DNA from: Segatella hominis
Lineage (GTDB): Bacteria; Bacteroidota; Bacteroidia; Bacteroidales; Bacteroidaceae
NCBI RefSeq assembly: GCF_019249725.2
Contig: NZ_CP137559.1
Coordinates: 2,253,501-2,317,500 of the forward strand
Length of the DNA: 64,000 nt
Direction of reading: 5' to 3'
Every line of letters starts with the position of its first letter. Positions within the stretch are counted from its first letter, which is position 1. Under the pieces are notes generated by a model. It saw only the letters and a list, made by a program, of their open reading frames with translations, was not told the origin of the DNA and made no database searches. Positions 35,488-43,882 of the stretch are shown one piece after another. Made by a program: the position numbers and the translations under genes.

Positions 35488-35519
35488 ATTGCACGAATCG
35501 GGGGTTATCAGTACCTTTG
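35488..35519 (+). promoter_or_regulatory. Promoter of the PepSY membrane protein gene
   Basis: -33 ATTG (35488-35491), 20 nt, -7 TACCTTTG (35512-35519). Because the promoter covers the upstream in-frame ATG at 35489, translation must begin at 35543 or 35555. Confidence 0.75.
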
Positions 35520-35542
35520 CATCCCAAAAAATACAAAAGATA

Positions 35543-37210
35543 ATGAACAATAGAATGAACAAGCACTTTACATGGAAGAAATACCACCGCTGGTTCGGAC
35601 TCGTACTGTCCGTATTCATGCTGGTATTCTGCGTTTCAGGCATTATCCTGAACCACCGCCAACTATTTGCAGACTGTGCCGTGAGCAGGAGTTTACTGCC
35701 TCCTGCCTATCATATCCGCAACTTCAACAATGGTATCATCAAAGGCTCTACCCCATCGCCTCTGGGCATCCTGGCGTATGGCTATGCAGGCGTATGGCTT
35801 ACAGACAGCAATATGCAAAACTGGGAGGATTTCAACAGAGGACTTCCGAAACAAATAGATGAGAGAAACATCCGCCATCTGGTCTGTACCAAAGATGGAA
35901 GAATCTGGTGCGCTGCCCTTCGGGACGTTTATTATTTCGAAGCTGACAAGGCGAAGAGGAATGATGTTCATGGGAAGAATACCCTTGGAGGAAGATGGAT
36001 CAAGTTCCCTCTCCCTAATCATCATGAAAGGATGGCAGACATCACACTTACTCCAGACAGCATGAATGTTATAGCCCTGACTCGCTCTGCCATTTACGAA
36101 ATTACAACCCATAAAAAATCGGACAATTTCGCAAAAATACAATCCGCACATTCTGAAAATAGTTTTTACACAAAAAGAAGTATTATTGCCCAACCAGATG
36201 GTTTTATTCCAACGGAATCATTATTCAAGACTGTCTGGGCTTTGCACAGCGGAGCCTCCTTCGGACTTACGGGCAGACTGGTGGTAGATGCCATCGCCGT
36301 CGTACTCATCATCCTATCGCTAACGGGTATCGTCCTCTTTATTTTACCCTATCGCATCCGCAGACAAAAACGTTTGTTAGTAAACGGACTGAAGGATAAG
36401 AAACTGAAGGAAAGCGAACTGAATCCTACAGAAATCAAGGAAAGGATGAAGGTTCTCGGCAAGCGGATGGTGTGGAATGCGAAATGGCACAACAAGATAG
36501 GTTATACCACCATCATTCTCACCCTCTGGCTGGCGATTACCGGTATGTGCCTGCGCCCACCATTGATGATTCCACTGGCTCTCAACAAGACTGAGCAGAA
36601 GATAAAAGACGGCAATGTATGGCACGACAAACTCCGTGCCATCCGATGGAATGCGGCTGAGAACAACTGGCTTGTATCTACCTCTGAGGGTTTTCTCTAT
36701 GTAGATAAATCCTTCAGTCAGAAGCCACGACTGCTCGACAAAAACCAGACTCCAAAGGTGAGTCCGATGGGAGTAAACGTATTTGAAAGTGACGGCAAGG
36801 GCGGTTGGCTGATAGGTTCATTCAGCGGTTTGTTCCGCTGGTATCCGGAGCAGGAACTTATCCTGGACTACTCCACTGGGAAGCCTCATCATGACAATTC
36901 GATGATTCCGATTTCCAGTACACTGACCAGCGGTTTCTCCAAGGATTTCTTCGGTGGCAGAGCGGTAGTTTTCGATTATAGCAAGGGCGCAGACATTCCT
37001 GTTTCCACGCCTGAATTACTATCCCGCACTCCCCTTTCTCTCTGGAATGTAGCCCTCGAACTGCATGTGGGCAGATGCTATTCTCCCCTCTTGGGTCCGC
37101 TTTCCGACCTCTTCGTCTTTATCTCCGGACTGCTGATTTCCTTAGTATTAATCTCCGGATATATTATTTTACATCGAAGAAAGAAGAAGAAATCAAAAAA
37201 CAAGGAATAA
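35543..37210 (+). CDS. PepSY-associated transmembrane protein
   Basis: About 555 residues starting MNNRMNKHFTWKKYHRWFG. The HRWFGLVLSVFMLVFCVSGI start is the typical first membrane helix of PepSY_TM proteins. Further helices lie near residues 250-275, 330-350 and at the C-terminus (LLISLVLISGYIIL), which is followed by a Lys-rich tail (RRKKKKSKNKE). Large extracytoplasmic loops lie between them. These proteins are often found with iron or siderophore uptake and with flavin-dependent surface reduction. The exact role is unknown. It is a single gene ending at a bidirectional terminator. Confidence 0.8.
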   Translation: MNNRMNKHFTWKKYHRWFGLVLSVFMLVFCVSGIILNHRQLFADCAVSRSLLPPAYHIRNFNNGIIKGSTPSPLGILAYGYAGVWLTDSNMQNWEDFNRGLPKQIDERNIRHLVCTKDGRIWCAALRDVYYFEADKAKRNDVHGKNTLGGRWIKFPLPNHHERMADITLTPDSMNVIALTRSAIYEITTHKKSDNFAKIQSAHSENSFYTKRSIIAQPDGFIPTESLFKTVWALHSGASFGLTGRLVVDAIAVVLIILSLTGIVLFILPYRIRRQKRLLVNGLKDKKLKESELNPTEIKERMKVLGKRMVWNAKWHNKIGYTTIILTLWLAITGMCLRPPLMIPLALNKTEQKIKDGNVWHDKLRAIRWNAAENNWLVSTSEGFLYVDKSFSQKPRLLDKNQTPKVSPMGVNVFESDGKGGWLIGSFSGLFRWYPEQELILDYSTGKPHHDNSMIPISSTLTSGFSKDFFGGRAVVFDYSKGADIPVSTPELLSRTPLSLWNVALELHVGRCYSPLLGPLSDLFVFISGLLISLVLISGYIILHRRKKKKSKNKE

Positions 37211-37230
37211 TTTTACACAAGAACAAACAT

Positions 37231-37272
37231 AAAAAGAGGGTGTGTCGTAAATCCATGACACACCCTCTTTTT
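37231..37272. terminator. Bidirectional hairpin terminator
   Basis: AAAAAGAGGGTGTGTC pairs with GACACACCCTCTTTTT. It separates the PepSY gene (+) from the MFS gene (-). The same hairpin sequence, slightly varied, follows recA at 51120. Confidence 0.9.
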
Positions 37273-37276
37273 ATGT

Positions 37277-38416
37277 TTATTCATACTTTTTGTGGAAGAC
37301 CAGCAGGCAGACGGCTCCCATCAAAGCCATAGGTACACCGATAAGAGCAGGGAAATGATAACCCAATCCCATTGCCACAGGTATTCCTCCGAAGAAAGCA
37401 CCAAGCGCATTTCCCAAATTGAATGCCGCCTGAATGCAGCAGCCTCCGAGCATCTCGCCACCCTCGCTATGCTTGACTATCAGGAACTGTTCTGGCGAAC
37501 CGATTCCGAAAAGACAGGCACAGCAGATGAACATCATGGCAGCCGAAACCCATCCTATGTGGGAAAGGAAGAAAGTGGCAAGCAGGGCTACAGCTGCCAA
37601 GAACTGGAGATAACAGGTAAAACGTCCTGGCTTAAACCTATCGGCAAGCAAGGCACTCACCTGATTGCCTACCACCATACCCAATCCTGCAAGAATCATC
37701 AGTACAGAAATGCTGGCAGCACTGAACCCGCCGTTCCACTGCAATAAAGGCGAGATATAACTGAACCAGCAGAGTATGCCGCCATTGCCTAAGAAAGTGG
37801 CTGCGATGATGAGCCAGGGAGCCAGATGGCGCATGAACTTGAACTGTGCTTTCATTCCCTTATTGGGCAATGCCTCTACATTAGGTACCCAGCGATAGAT
37901 CATATACAAAGTGAGCAGTCCCAATATCACGGACATCAGGAAAGGAACTCGCCAGGACATCGTATGACTGAGAAATGTACCGAGCGGAACACCCATCAGG
38001 TTGGCGAAAGGCATTCCGGCGCACATCATTGCCACCGCCTTGGTTTCCTTGCCTTCCTTGGCCATTTTCACTGCCACGATCGTTGCCGTTCCGAAGTAAG
38101 CACCATGTGGCAAGCCCTGGATAAAGCGGGCGCAAAGCAACAGCCAGTAGTTAGGGGCAACAGTGGCAATAATGGCTCCTATCACCACCAACGACGTAAG
38201 AAAAAGCAGGATATTCTTAGGGCGATACTTGTGCATCAGTATCAGGGAGAAGGCTCCTGCACAAACGCCCAGGGCATAAATGGAGATGAGATGACCCACT
38301 TGCGGGATGCTCACATTCATGTTGTGTGCCACATCTGTGAGAATTCCCTCGATAATAAATTCCGCCATTCCGAGGGTGAAAGTACCCAAGGCGAGAGCAA
38401 ACAATCCTTTTTTCAT
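37277..38416 (-). CDS. Major facilitator exporter, AraJ-like
   Basis: 379 residues with about 12 membrane helices, typical of the drug:H+ antiporter DHA1/AraJ group. Signature stretches: LGMAEFIIEGILTDVAHNM at the N-terminus, the loop 2-3 motif SLILMHKYRPKNILL, and ARFIQGLPHGAYFGTATIVA (motif C-like region). Probably exports sugars or small drugs; the substrate cannot be inferred. A -7 box TAATTTTG is at 38470-38477. The start MKKGLFALALGTF is the only reasonable one. Confidence 0.85.
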   Translation of the reverse strand: MKKGLFALALGTFTLGMAEFIIEGILTDVAHNMNVSIPQVGHLISIYALGVCAGAFSLILMHKYRPKNILLFLTSLVVIGAIIATVAPNYWLLLCARFIQGLPHGAYFGTATIVAVKMAKEGKETKAVAMMCAGMPFANLMGVPLGTFLSHTMSWRVPFLMSVILGLLTLYMIYRWVPNVEALPNKGMKAQFKFMRHLAPWLIIAATFLGNGGILCWFSYISPLLQWNGGFSAASISVLMILAGLGMVVGNQVSALLADRFKPGRFTCYLQFLAAVALLATFFLSHIGWVSAAMMFICCACLFGIGSPEQFLIVKHSEGGEMLGGCCIQAAFNLGNALGAFFGGIPVAMGLGYHFPALIGVPMALMGAVCLLVFHKKYE

Positions 38417-38884
38417 TATTCTCTGTGTATTATCCTTTTATATCAAATCAATCTTATTTTTTCGGGGTGCAAAATTACAAAAAGAAAATGAAAAGCAGGG
38501 AGGAACGGATTGTTTTTTTATCTAAAAAAGTTTCGCAAGTGAAAATCCACAAGCGTGATTTAACGTAATTTTGGAATAAAATATGATTGTCCCGGAGGCT
38601 TTTTGGTTATCGTTACTGTCATGGCATATATCTATTAATCAAAACAAAAACTCCCTGATAATATGAACTGTAATTTTTAGTTGCACAAAACAGCCTTTTT
38701 CCGAAAAGAATCAGATAATCCACTAAAATTTTACATATAATCCACCATACTTAGCCTCTTTTGGCGTAATTTTGCCATCACCAAACGTATTTTCTGAAAA
38801 AGGAAAGCATTGAAAAGTCGATGCTTGATTACGGATTAGCAAGAGAATAAACAATTACAATTTCATATAAACCGAAAGTAACCA
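38417..38884. other. Intergenic region between divergent MFS and GH43 genes
   Basis: No gene seen in 468 bp. It holds a minus-strand -7 box (38470-38477, for MFS) and two plus-strand GTAATTTTG boxes (about 38564 and 38766-38774). The second is the likely GH43 promoter, giving a leader of about 105 nt. Confidence 0.6.
38767..38774 (+). promoter_or_regulatory. -7 box TAATTTTG for the GH43 lipoprotein
   Basis: Matches TAnnTTTG. The expected -33 TTG at 19-20 nt is absent, which suggests an activator-dependent promoter. Confidence 0.45.
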
Positions 38885-40540
38885 ATGAAAAAGAATGTTT
38901 TAATGACGGCTGTTATACTGCTTGGCATCATGTCAGGTTGTACCGACAGCTTGGAGCAGCAACTAGCTCCTGCGGCAGAGGTAGAAACAGAGTTGGCAAC
39001 AAGAGCTTCTTCAGGTCGCCTTAGTACTTACACTCCTCCATCGTATATTGATGATTATGCATCAATGGCAGGTTGGGACCAGCGTGGCAGTTGGAATTTA
39101 GCCAACGTGCATGACCCTACAGTCATGAAGGCTGATGACGGCTACTATTACATGTATCAGACTGATGCCTCTTATGGTAACAGTTTGGATGGACATGGCC
39201 ATTTCTTCTGCCGTAAGAGCAAGGACTTGATCAACTGGACTTGGGTAGGCCCCACCATGAGAAGACAGCCTTCTTGGGTGGCAACCAAGGTGAATGAATA
39301 TAGAGCAAAGGAGGGCCTTCCTGCTATCAAGCATTTTCGTTATGGATTTTGGGCGCCATGTGCTCGCAAGGTGAGAAATGGCTTGTACCGAATGTACTAT
39401 TGCATCGTGGTTGATAATTACATCGGCAATGGCTTATATGCCGATGCAGCCAATTTTGACAACACCTGGACAGAAAGAGCTTTCATCGGCATGATGGAAA
39501 CTTCCGATCCAGCAAGCAACCATTGGACAGACAAGGGCATGGTGGCTTGCTCTTCCACTGACCGTGGGTTCAACTGGGGAAGAAACGGTCAAGGTGACTG
39601 GAATGCATATTTCAAGTATAATGCCATCGATCCGTCATATATCATCTGCCCTGATGGCAAGCATTACCTCATCTACGGTTCATGGCATTCTGGTATTGTT
39701 GCCATGCGCCTGAACCCGAATACAGGTATGCCTTATGAGAATATCGGTGACCCATGGGGAGACATCAGCAAGTATGGCAAACGTATCTATACTCGCAATA
39801 TCAATAGTCGCTGGCAGGCATCTGAAGCTCCGGAGATCATATATCACAATGGCTACTATTATCTTTTTCTGGCCTACGATGAACTTTCTGTGGCTTACAA
39901 CACTCGTGTGCTGAGAGCCAAGAACATAGAAGGTCCCTACTATGGCAAGGATGGCAGAGACTGTACCAACAAGGGTGGAGAGGCATATCCAATTCTGACA
40001 CATCCGTACAAGTTCAACAATAGTCCAGGTTGGGTAGGAATCTCTCATTGTGCTGTCTTTGATGATGGAGAAGGTAACTGGTATTTTTCATCACAAGGTC
40101 GTTTGCCGGCAGGAGTAAATGGCAATCCATATTCAAACGCCCTTATGATGGGACAAGTACGTTCCATTCGATGGACACAGGATGGCTGGCCAGTCATTAT
40201 GCCTGAGAGATATGGTGATGTGCCACAGCTTACCATTCTCGAAAGTGAATTGAAGGGAACCTGGGAGAATATCACCCTGGAGTATAATTTTGGTCAGCAG
40301 TGCAGTTCTGAAAGCATGACATTGGGTAGTGGTCATAAGATTACTGCAGGTTTCCATGCTGGTGGCAAGTGGTCCTACGACAAGGCAAATGCCATTCTCT
40401 ACATAGATGGCATACCTATGTATTTGCAGAGAGAATGTGATTGGGAATCCAATCCTAGAAAATATACTATTGTATATTCCGGACTCAGCAACTACAACAG
40501 TATAAGGAACCGCAAGTCATATTGGGGCAAGAAGAATTAA
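38885..40540 (+). CDS. GH43-family lipoprotein, probable arabinan-degrading enzyme
   Basis: 551 residues. Lipoprotein signal MKKNVLMTAVILLGIMSGC, with Cys19 after MSG. The five-bladed propeller of GH43 is recognisable, with the three acids in place: NVHDPTVMK (general base Asp, about 77), AIDPSYIICP (pKa-modulating Asp, about 249) and QASEAPEIIYHN (general acid Glu, about 315). The C-terminal domain has GKWSYDKANAILYIDG, as in endo-1,5-arabinanases with an accessory sandwich. Likely substrate: arabinan side chains of pectin, by family and by the GH105-like gene nearby; xylan side chains are also possible. It is not next to a susCD pair. A hairpin terminator follows at 40580. Confidence 0.85.
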   Translation: MKKNVLMTAVILLGIMSGCTDSLEQQLAPAAEVETELATRASSGRLSTYTPPSYIDDYASMAGWDQRGSWNLANVHDPTVMKADDGYYYMYQTDASYGNSLDGHGHFFCRKSKDLINWTWVGPTMRRQPSWVATKVNEYRAKEGLPAIKHFRYGFWAPCARKVRNGLYRMYYCIVVDNYIGNGLYADAANFDNTWTERAFIGMMETSDPASNHWTDKGMVACSSTDRGFNWGRNGQGDWNAYFKYNAIDPSYIICPDGKHYLIYGSWHSGIVAMRLNPNTGMPYENIGDPWGDISKYGKRIYTRNINSRWQASEAPEIIYHNGYYYLFLAYDELSVAYNTRVLRAKNIEGPYYGKDGRDCTNKGGEAYPILTHPYKFNNSPGWVGISHCAVFDDGEGNWYFSSQGRLPAGVNGNPYSNALMMGQVRSIRWTQDGWPVIMPERYGDVPQLTILESELKGTWENITLEYNFGQQCSSESMTLGSGHKITAGFHAGGKWSYDKANAILYIDGIPMYLQRECDWESNPRKYTIVYSGLSNYNSIRNRKSYWGKKN

Positions 40541-40579
40541 GACATCAAAGGAATTAAGGTAAAAAGTAGATGACAAAAA

Positions 40580-40616
40580 GAAAGTTGCTGACTTAACTAT
40601 CAAGTCAGCAACTTTC
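40580..40616 (+). terminator. Hairpin terminator after GH43
   Basis: Perfect 15-bp arms, GAAAGTTGCTGACTT and AAGTCAGCAACTTTC, followed by a short T-run. Confidence 0.8.
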
Positions 40617-40746
40617 AGCTTTTGCAAGGGTTAGCACTTCGCACCCAGTTTTTGTAATTGCATGATGATGGAAGTTTGCCTTCTGATCAATGACGCAAAT
40701 TGTTGATGGAAGGAGAAACAGATATCCATTTTTTTCGCAATGCCGA

Positions 40747-40997
40747 TGGGTGACAGGGGTGACAGACCCCTCCACAAAAAAACAGAAAACTCGTGTCACA
40801 GGTGTCACCCAACAAACTGGCTCCAATAAAAGGCTCGGCAGAAAACGGTGACAGGTGACACTTTTATATACTCTTTTTTTTATGACTTACCGCGCGAAAA
40901 TAGATAAAAGATTGATAATCAGAGGGAGACATCCAAATTGGAGGGTAGTGTCTCCAATGCATAAAAAAAAGATGAAAAATAGGTGTCACCGTCACCT
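40747..40997. repeat. Cluster of GTGACA/TGTCAC inverted repeats
   Basis: Two nested pairs. TGGGTGACA (40747-40755) faces TGTCACCCA (40803-40811). GGTGACAGGTGACAC (40847-40861) faces GGTGTCACCGTCACC (40983-40997), with a one-base bulge. An inner GGAGACA/TGTCTCC pair lies near 40924-40953. Gene-free; it could fold into large hairpins or be a small non-autonomous element. Confidence 0.6.
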
Positions 40998-41030
40998 TTT
41001 GAAAATTTTGTAAAACTTTACGCTTCTCAG

Positions 41031-41221
41031 AAATAACCTATTTGCAGGAGCGAAATGACTTGTTTGCAGGTTCTAAATGACTTGTTTGCGAGTCCTAAAT
41101 GACTTGTTTGCGAGTCTTAAATGACTTGATTGCAGGTGCTAAATGACTTGTTTGCAGGTGCTAAATGACTTGTTTACGAGTCCTAAATGACTTGTTTACT
41201 GGTGCCAAATGACTTGTTTCC
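41031..41221. repeat. 22-bp tandem repeat array, about eight units
   Basis: Units start at 41053, 41075, 41097, 41119, 41141, 41163, 41185 and 41207, with a degenerate unit before them. The core is AAATGACTTGTTTGC followed by a variable AGGT/GAGT-C-T part. There are no spacers, so it is not CRISPR. The 22-bp period rules out a protein repeat. Confidence 0.9.
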
Positions 41222-41240
41222 AAACACACTTCTTTGGGAG

Positions 41241-41310
41241 AAAAGCATCAAAAGGGATAGAAAAGCATAGAAAAGCATCAAAAAGGATAGAAAAGCATCA
41301 AAAGGGATAA
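41241..41310. repeat. 20-bp tandem repeats (AAAAGCATCAAAAGGGATAG)
   Basis: Three 20-bp units (41241, 41271, 41291) and one 10-bp half unit (41261). They sit between the 22-bp array and the M15 peptidase promoter. The whole 40541-41386 stretch holds no gene. Confidence 0.85.
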
Positions 41311-41329
41311 GTAACTCGGAGAATATGTG

Positions 41330-41337
41330 TAACTTTG
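41330..41337 (+). promoter_or_regulatory. -7 box TAACTTTG for the M15 peptidase
   Basis: Lies 49 nt before the start and 20 nt after the repeat arrays. The -33 position would fall inside the 20-bp repeats. Confidence 0.5.
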
Positions 41338-41386
41338 CACCATCAATCGAAGGATTGGAAATATTAACTTTCAAAACGAACTCAGA

Positions 41387-42097
41387 ATGAAGAAAACGAA
41401 AAAGAACATTTTATCGGCTGAAATATGTCTTCTACTCCTCCTGTTATCCTGCCTCTCACTGAAGGCTCAAAATCCGGGGGAAACCGTTTCTGCGGCAACC
41501 ATCAGGAAACTGGGCGAGGCGCATTTCTTCTCCGTTTCTCCTATACCTGACAAAATATTCCAGTTGATGCAGGGAAAGACATACAAGAAGAATTGTAGCG
41601 TGGCAAGAAGTGAACTGCGATATTTGAGATGCCTCCATGTGGATAAGGACGGCAGAAACATCGTGGGAGAGATGGTGGTAAACAGAACGATAGCAGCCGA
41701 CGTGCTTGATATCCTCCGCAAACTCTATGATGCCAAATATCCGATAGAACGGATGCGGCTCATCGACTATTGGGATGCTGATGACGAGCGGGCGATGCGG
41801 GACAACAATTCCTCCAGTTTCAATTTCCGATTCATCTCACATACCCACACCGTTTCAAAGCACGGCAGGGGACTTGCCATCGACATCAACACGCTCTACA
41901 ATCCTTACCACAAACGACTCAAAAACGGCAAGGAAGTGGTAGAACCTGCTACAGCCCGTTCCTATCTCGACCGCAGCAAGAAACATGTGTACATGATTCG
42001 GAAAGGCGACCTCTGCTACCGCCTCTTCAAGCAAAAAGGATTCAGATGGGGTGGCGACTGGAAATACAGCAAGGATTACCAGCACTTTGAGAAATAA
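41387..42097 (+). CDS. M15-family peptidase (D-Ala-D-Ala carboxypeptidase-like), secreted
   Basis: 236 residues with a signal peptide (ICLLLLLLSCLSLKA, then AQ). The zinc site of the VanY-like M15 family is present: SKHGRGLAIDIN (S-x-H-x5-D, about 156-166), and the third ligand and Trp in WGGDWKYSKDYQHFEK at the very C-terminus. Probably trims peptidoglycan peptides in the periplasm. Single gene, with a terminator at 42168. Confidence 0.88.
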   Translation: MKKTKKNILSAEICLLLLLLSCLSLKAQNPGETVSAATIRKLGEAHFFSVSPIPDKIFQLMQGKTYKKNCSVARSELRYLRCLHVDKDGRNIVGEMVVNRTIAADVLDILRKLYDAKYPIERMRLIDYWDADDERAMRDNNSSSFNFRFISHTHTVSKHGRGLAIDINTLYNPYHKRLKNGKEVVEPATARSYLDRSKKHVYMIRKGDLCYRLFKQKGFRWGGDWKYSKDYQHFEK

Positions 42098-42167
42098 ATA
42101 AATGGGGAAAGAGGAAGCGGAAGAAAGAAGCCTCAACAAATGAAAAAGCAGAAGGGGGAAATAGGAA

Positions 42168-42215
42168 AAAGACTATGTATCAGTTGGTGCAAGTCTCAAC
42201 TTCAACATAGTCTTT
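42168..42215 (+). terminator. Hairpin terminator after the M15 gene
   Basis: AAAGACTATGT (42168-42178) pairs with ACATAGTCTTT (42205-42215), followed by a pyrimidine run. Confidence 0.7.
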
Positions 42216-42279
42216 CTTTCAAATCTATTATCCTATCATTGATAATCCAATACTTTCTTACAAGTAAGCAGGGACCTGC

Positions 42280-42399
42280 TTAGGTGTACCATATTGAATT
42301 ATATTCTCTGCGCTCATCGTCCTCATTATAGACGTTCTCAAACTCAAGGTTGTTGGCCTCGAATGCTTCCAATGTTCGTTTCATAATCGGCCCTCCCAT
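42280..42399 (-). CDS. Small acidic ORF, 39 residues, unknown
   Basis: Begins MGGPIMKRTLEAFEANNLEF and ends EYNSIWYT. A shorter start at 42384 gives 34 residues. A TAAATTTG -7 box lies 32 nt upstream on the same strand (42431-42438), which supports expression. Rich in Glu/Asn and not similar to anything I recognise. Confidence 0.4.
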   Translation of the reverse strand: MGGPIMKRTLEAFEANNLEFENVYNEDDERREYNSIWYT

Positions 42400-42430
42400 T
42401 TCTTTAAGTTAATAATCTGTTCTACGTTTG

Positions 42431-42438
42431 CAAATTTA
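42431..42438 (-). promoter_or_regulatory. -7 box TAAATTTG for the small ORF
   Basis: Fits TAnnTTTG on the minus strand. No TTG at the expected -33 distance. Confidence 0.4.
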
Positions 42439-42482
42439 CGAAAAAAACAAGCAAGTTATGTCAAGGATTCCGAATACTTTTG

Positions 42483-42490
42483 TAACTTTG
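42483..42490 (+). promoter_or_regulatory. -7 box TAACTTTG for the DUF3810 gene
   Basis: Lies 25 nt before the ATG at 42515, which makes the upstream in-frame ATG at 42428 untranscribed and sets the start. Confidence 0.6.
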
Positions 42491-42514
42491 CAGAAAAAAA
42501 CAAAAATCAGCTAC

Positions 42515-43660
42515 ATGATACGACTCAATTCACTACATATCAGCCGATTGAAGTGGCGCCACTGGGTATTGCTGGTGTTGCTCTGCCTCATCACCCTTAC
42601 GAAGTTGATTCCTTTATGGGGATTCATCTACACCACCCGTATCTATCCGATAATCGGCACTCTTCTCTCTCCCATCTCCGGACTTTTCCCCTTTGCCGTT
42701 GGCGATATTTTCATCGCTCTCAGCATAGTCTGGGTCATTTTCTATCCCATCTACGAAATAAAATGGAGGAAACAACTGGCCAAGCGGTTCTTTTTTCTTG
42801 CTGCAAAGAGAGGCAGCTATCCCAAGAAGAAGGTAGTTTTCGGAAGAGTAGCCGAATATCTGCTGTGGGTATATGCCTGGTTTTATATAGCCTGGGGACT
42901 GAACTACTCGCAGCCGAATATCTACTGCAGAACGGGCATGAAGCCTGTGGAAGTATCTGAAGCCAAATTTCGGGAGTTCGCCTACAGATATGCGGATAGC
43001 ATCAACAGTTTAAGTGAAGAATTCAATGGTATGGTGGATGATGGATTGAAGAATCGGGTGCGGGATGCAGTTCTGAAAGGTTACAACGAAATCGGGGCCA
43101 AGGAAGGAATCAATGCTCCCTTCAACCAGCATCCTCATGCCAAGACCATGCTCTTCACTCCACTGAGTTCGATGTCGGGCGTAACGGGCAGCATGGGGCC
43201 ATTCTTCTGCGAGTTCACCCTCAATGGCGACATCCGTCCGCACGACTATCCTGCCATCTATGCCCACGAGTTTGCCCACTTACTCGGTATTGCCAATGAA
43301 GGCGAGGCAAACTTCTACAGTTACATCGTATGCACAGCCTCATCCGACAAAGCAGTGAAGTTCAGCGGATATTATCACATCTTCTTCCACGTTCTGCGCA
43401 ATGTCTTCGATATTTTAGGCGAGAAAGAAGGAGAGAAATTCCTGAAATACATCCGACCAGAAATCATCCAGTTGGCAAAAAGTGACCGCAACTACTGGCT
43501 CAGCAAGCGATGCAAGGTGCTCGATGCAGCCCAGGACTTCATCTTCGATCTTTACCTGCGGGGCAATCATGTGGCAGAAGGAAGAAAGAGTTACTCGGGA
43601 GTCGTAGGACTGATACTGGCATGGGAAAGCCGTCATGCGAAACGACCATTCGACGAATGA
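42515..43660 (+). CDS. DUF3810 membrane zinc metallopeptidase
   Basis: 381 residues starting MIRLNSLHISRLKW. Three membrane spans in the first 140 residues (about 18-35, 55-80, 120-140). The catalytic domain follows, with YAHEFAHLLGIANEGEANFY: HEFAH is the HExxH zinc motif (about 250) and the downstream Glu is in GEANF. Matches the DUF3810 family, which is restricted to a few phyla and has no known substrate. The start was chosen because the -7 box lies just upstream. Confidence 0.88.
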   Translation: MIRLNSLHISRLKWRHWVLLVLLCLITLTKLIPLWGFIYTTRIYPIIGTLLSPISGLFPFAVGDIFIALSIVWVIFYPIYEIKWRKQLAKRFFFLAAKRGSYPKKKVVFGRVAEYLLWVYAWFYIAWGLNYSQPNIYCRTGMKPVEVSEAKFREFAYRYADSINSLSEEFNGMVDDGLKNRVRDAVLKGYNEIGAKEGINAPFNQHPHAKTMLFTPLSSMSGVTGSMGPFFCEFTLNGDIRPHDYPAIYAHEFAHLLGIANEGEANFYSYIVCTASSDKAVKFSGYYHIFFHVLRNVFDILGEKEGEKFLKYIRPEIIQLAKSDRNYWLSKRCKVLDAAQDFIFDLYLRGNHVAEGRKSYSGVVGLILAWESRHAKRPFDE

Positions 43661-43853
43661 TGCCATTGTCATTTATACTCATATTCGTTTATTTTCTTGA
43701 ACGTTACGATTATTTGACCTTCAGAAAAGGGAAAAGTAAAAAAGAGGAATTATTTTTTTTGATATCAGCTTAATTTTCTCCCTACTTTTTTCTTTTAATA
43801 CTATGTAAAAACGAAAAAAGGAGCAAAAACTCCTATTTCTCAAAGAAAAAGTA

Positions 43854-43861
43854 TATATTTG
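43854..43861 (+). promoter_or_regulatory. -7 box TATATTTG for the sigma/macro gene
   Basis: It overlaps the upstream candidate start codons. Transcription from it would make 43883 (MGKEKDFS) the first usable ATG. Confidence 0.55.
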
Positions 43862-43882
43862 CAAATGAAATATCGAAACGAT

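Noticed and set aside
40605..40826. 73-residue minus-strand frame in the GTGACA repeat cluster
   Set aside because: Its sequence only reflects the repeats (VTPVT), and there is no promoter or coding-like composition.
41053..41221. Possible CRISPR array
   Set aside because: Units are directly joined with a 22-bp period and no unique spacers; no cas genes in the window.
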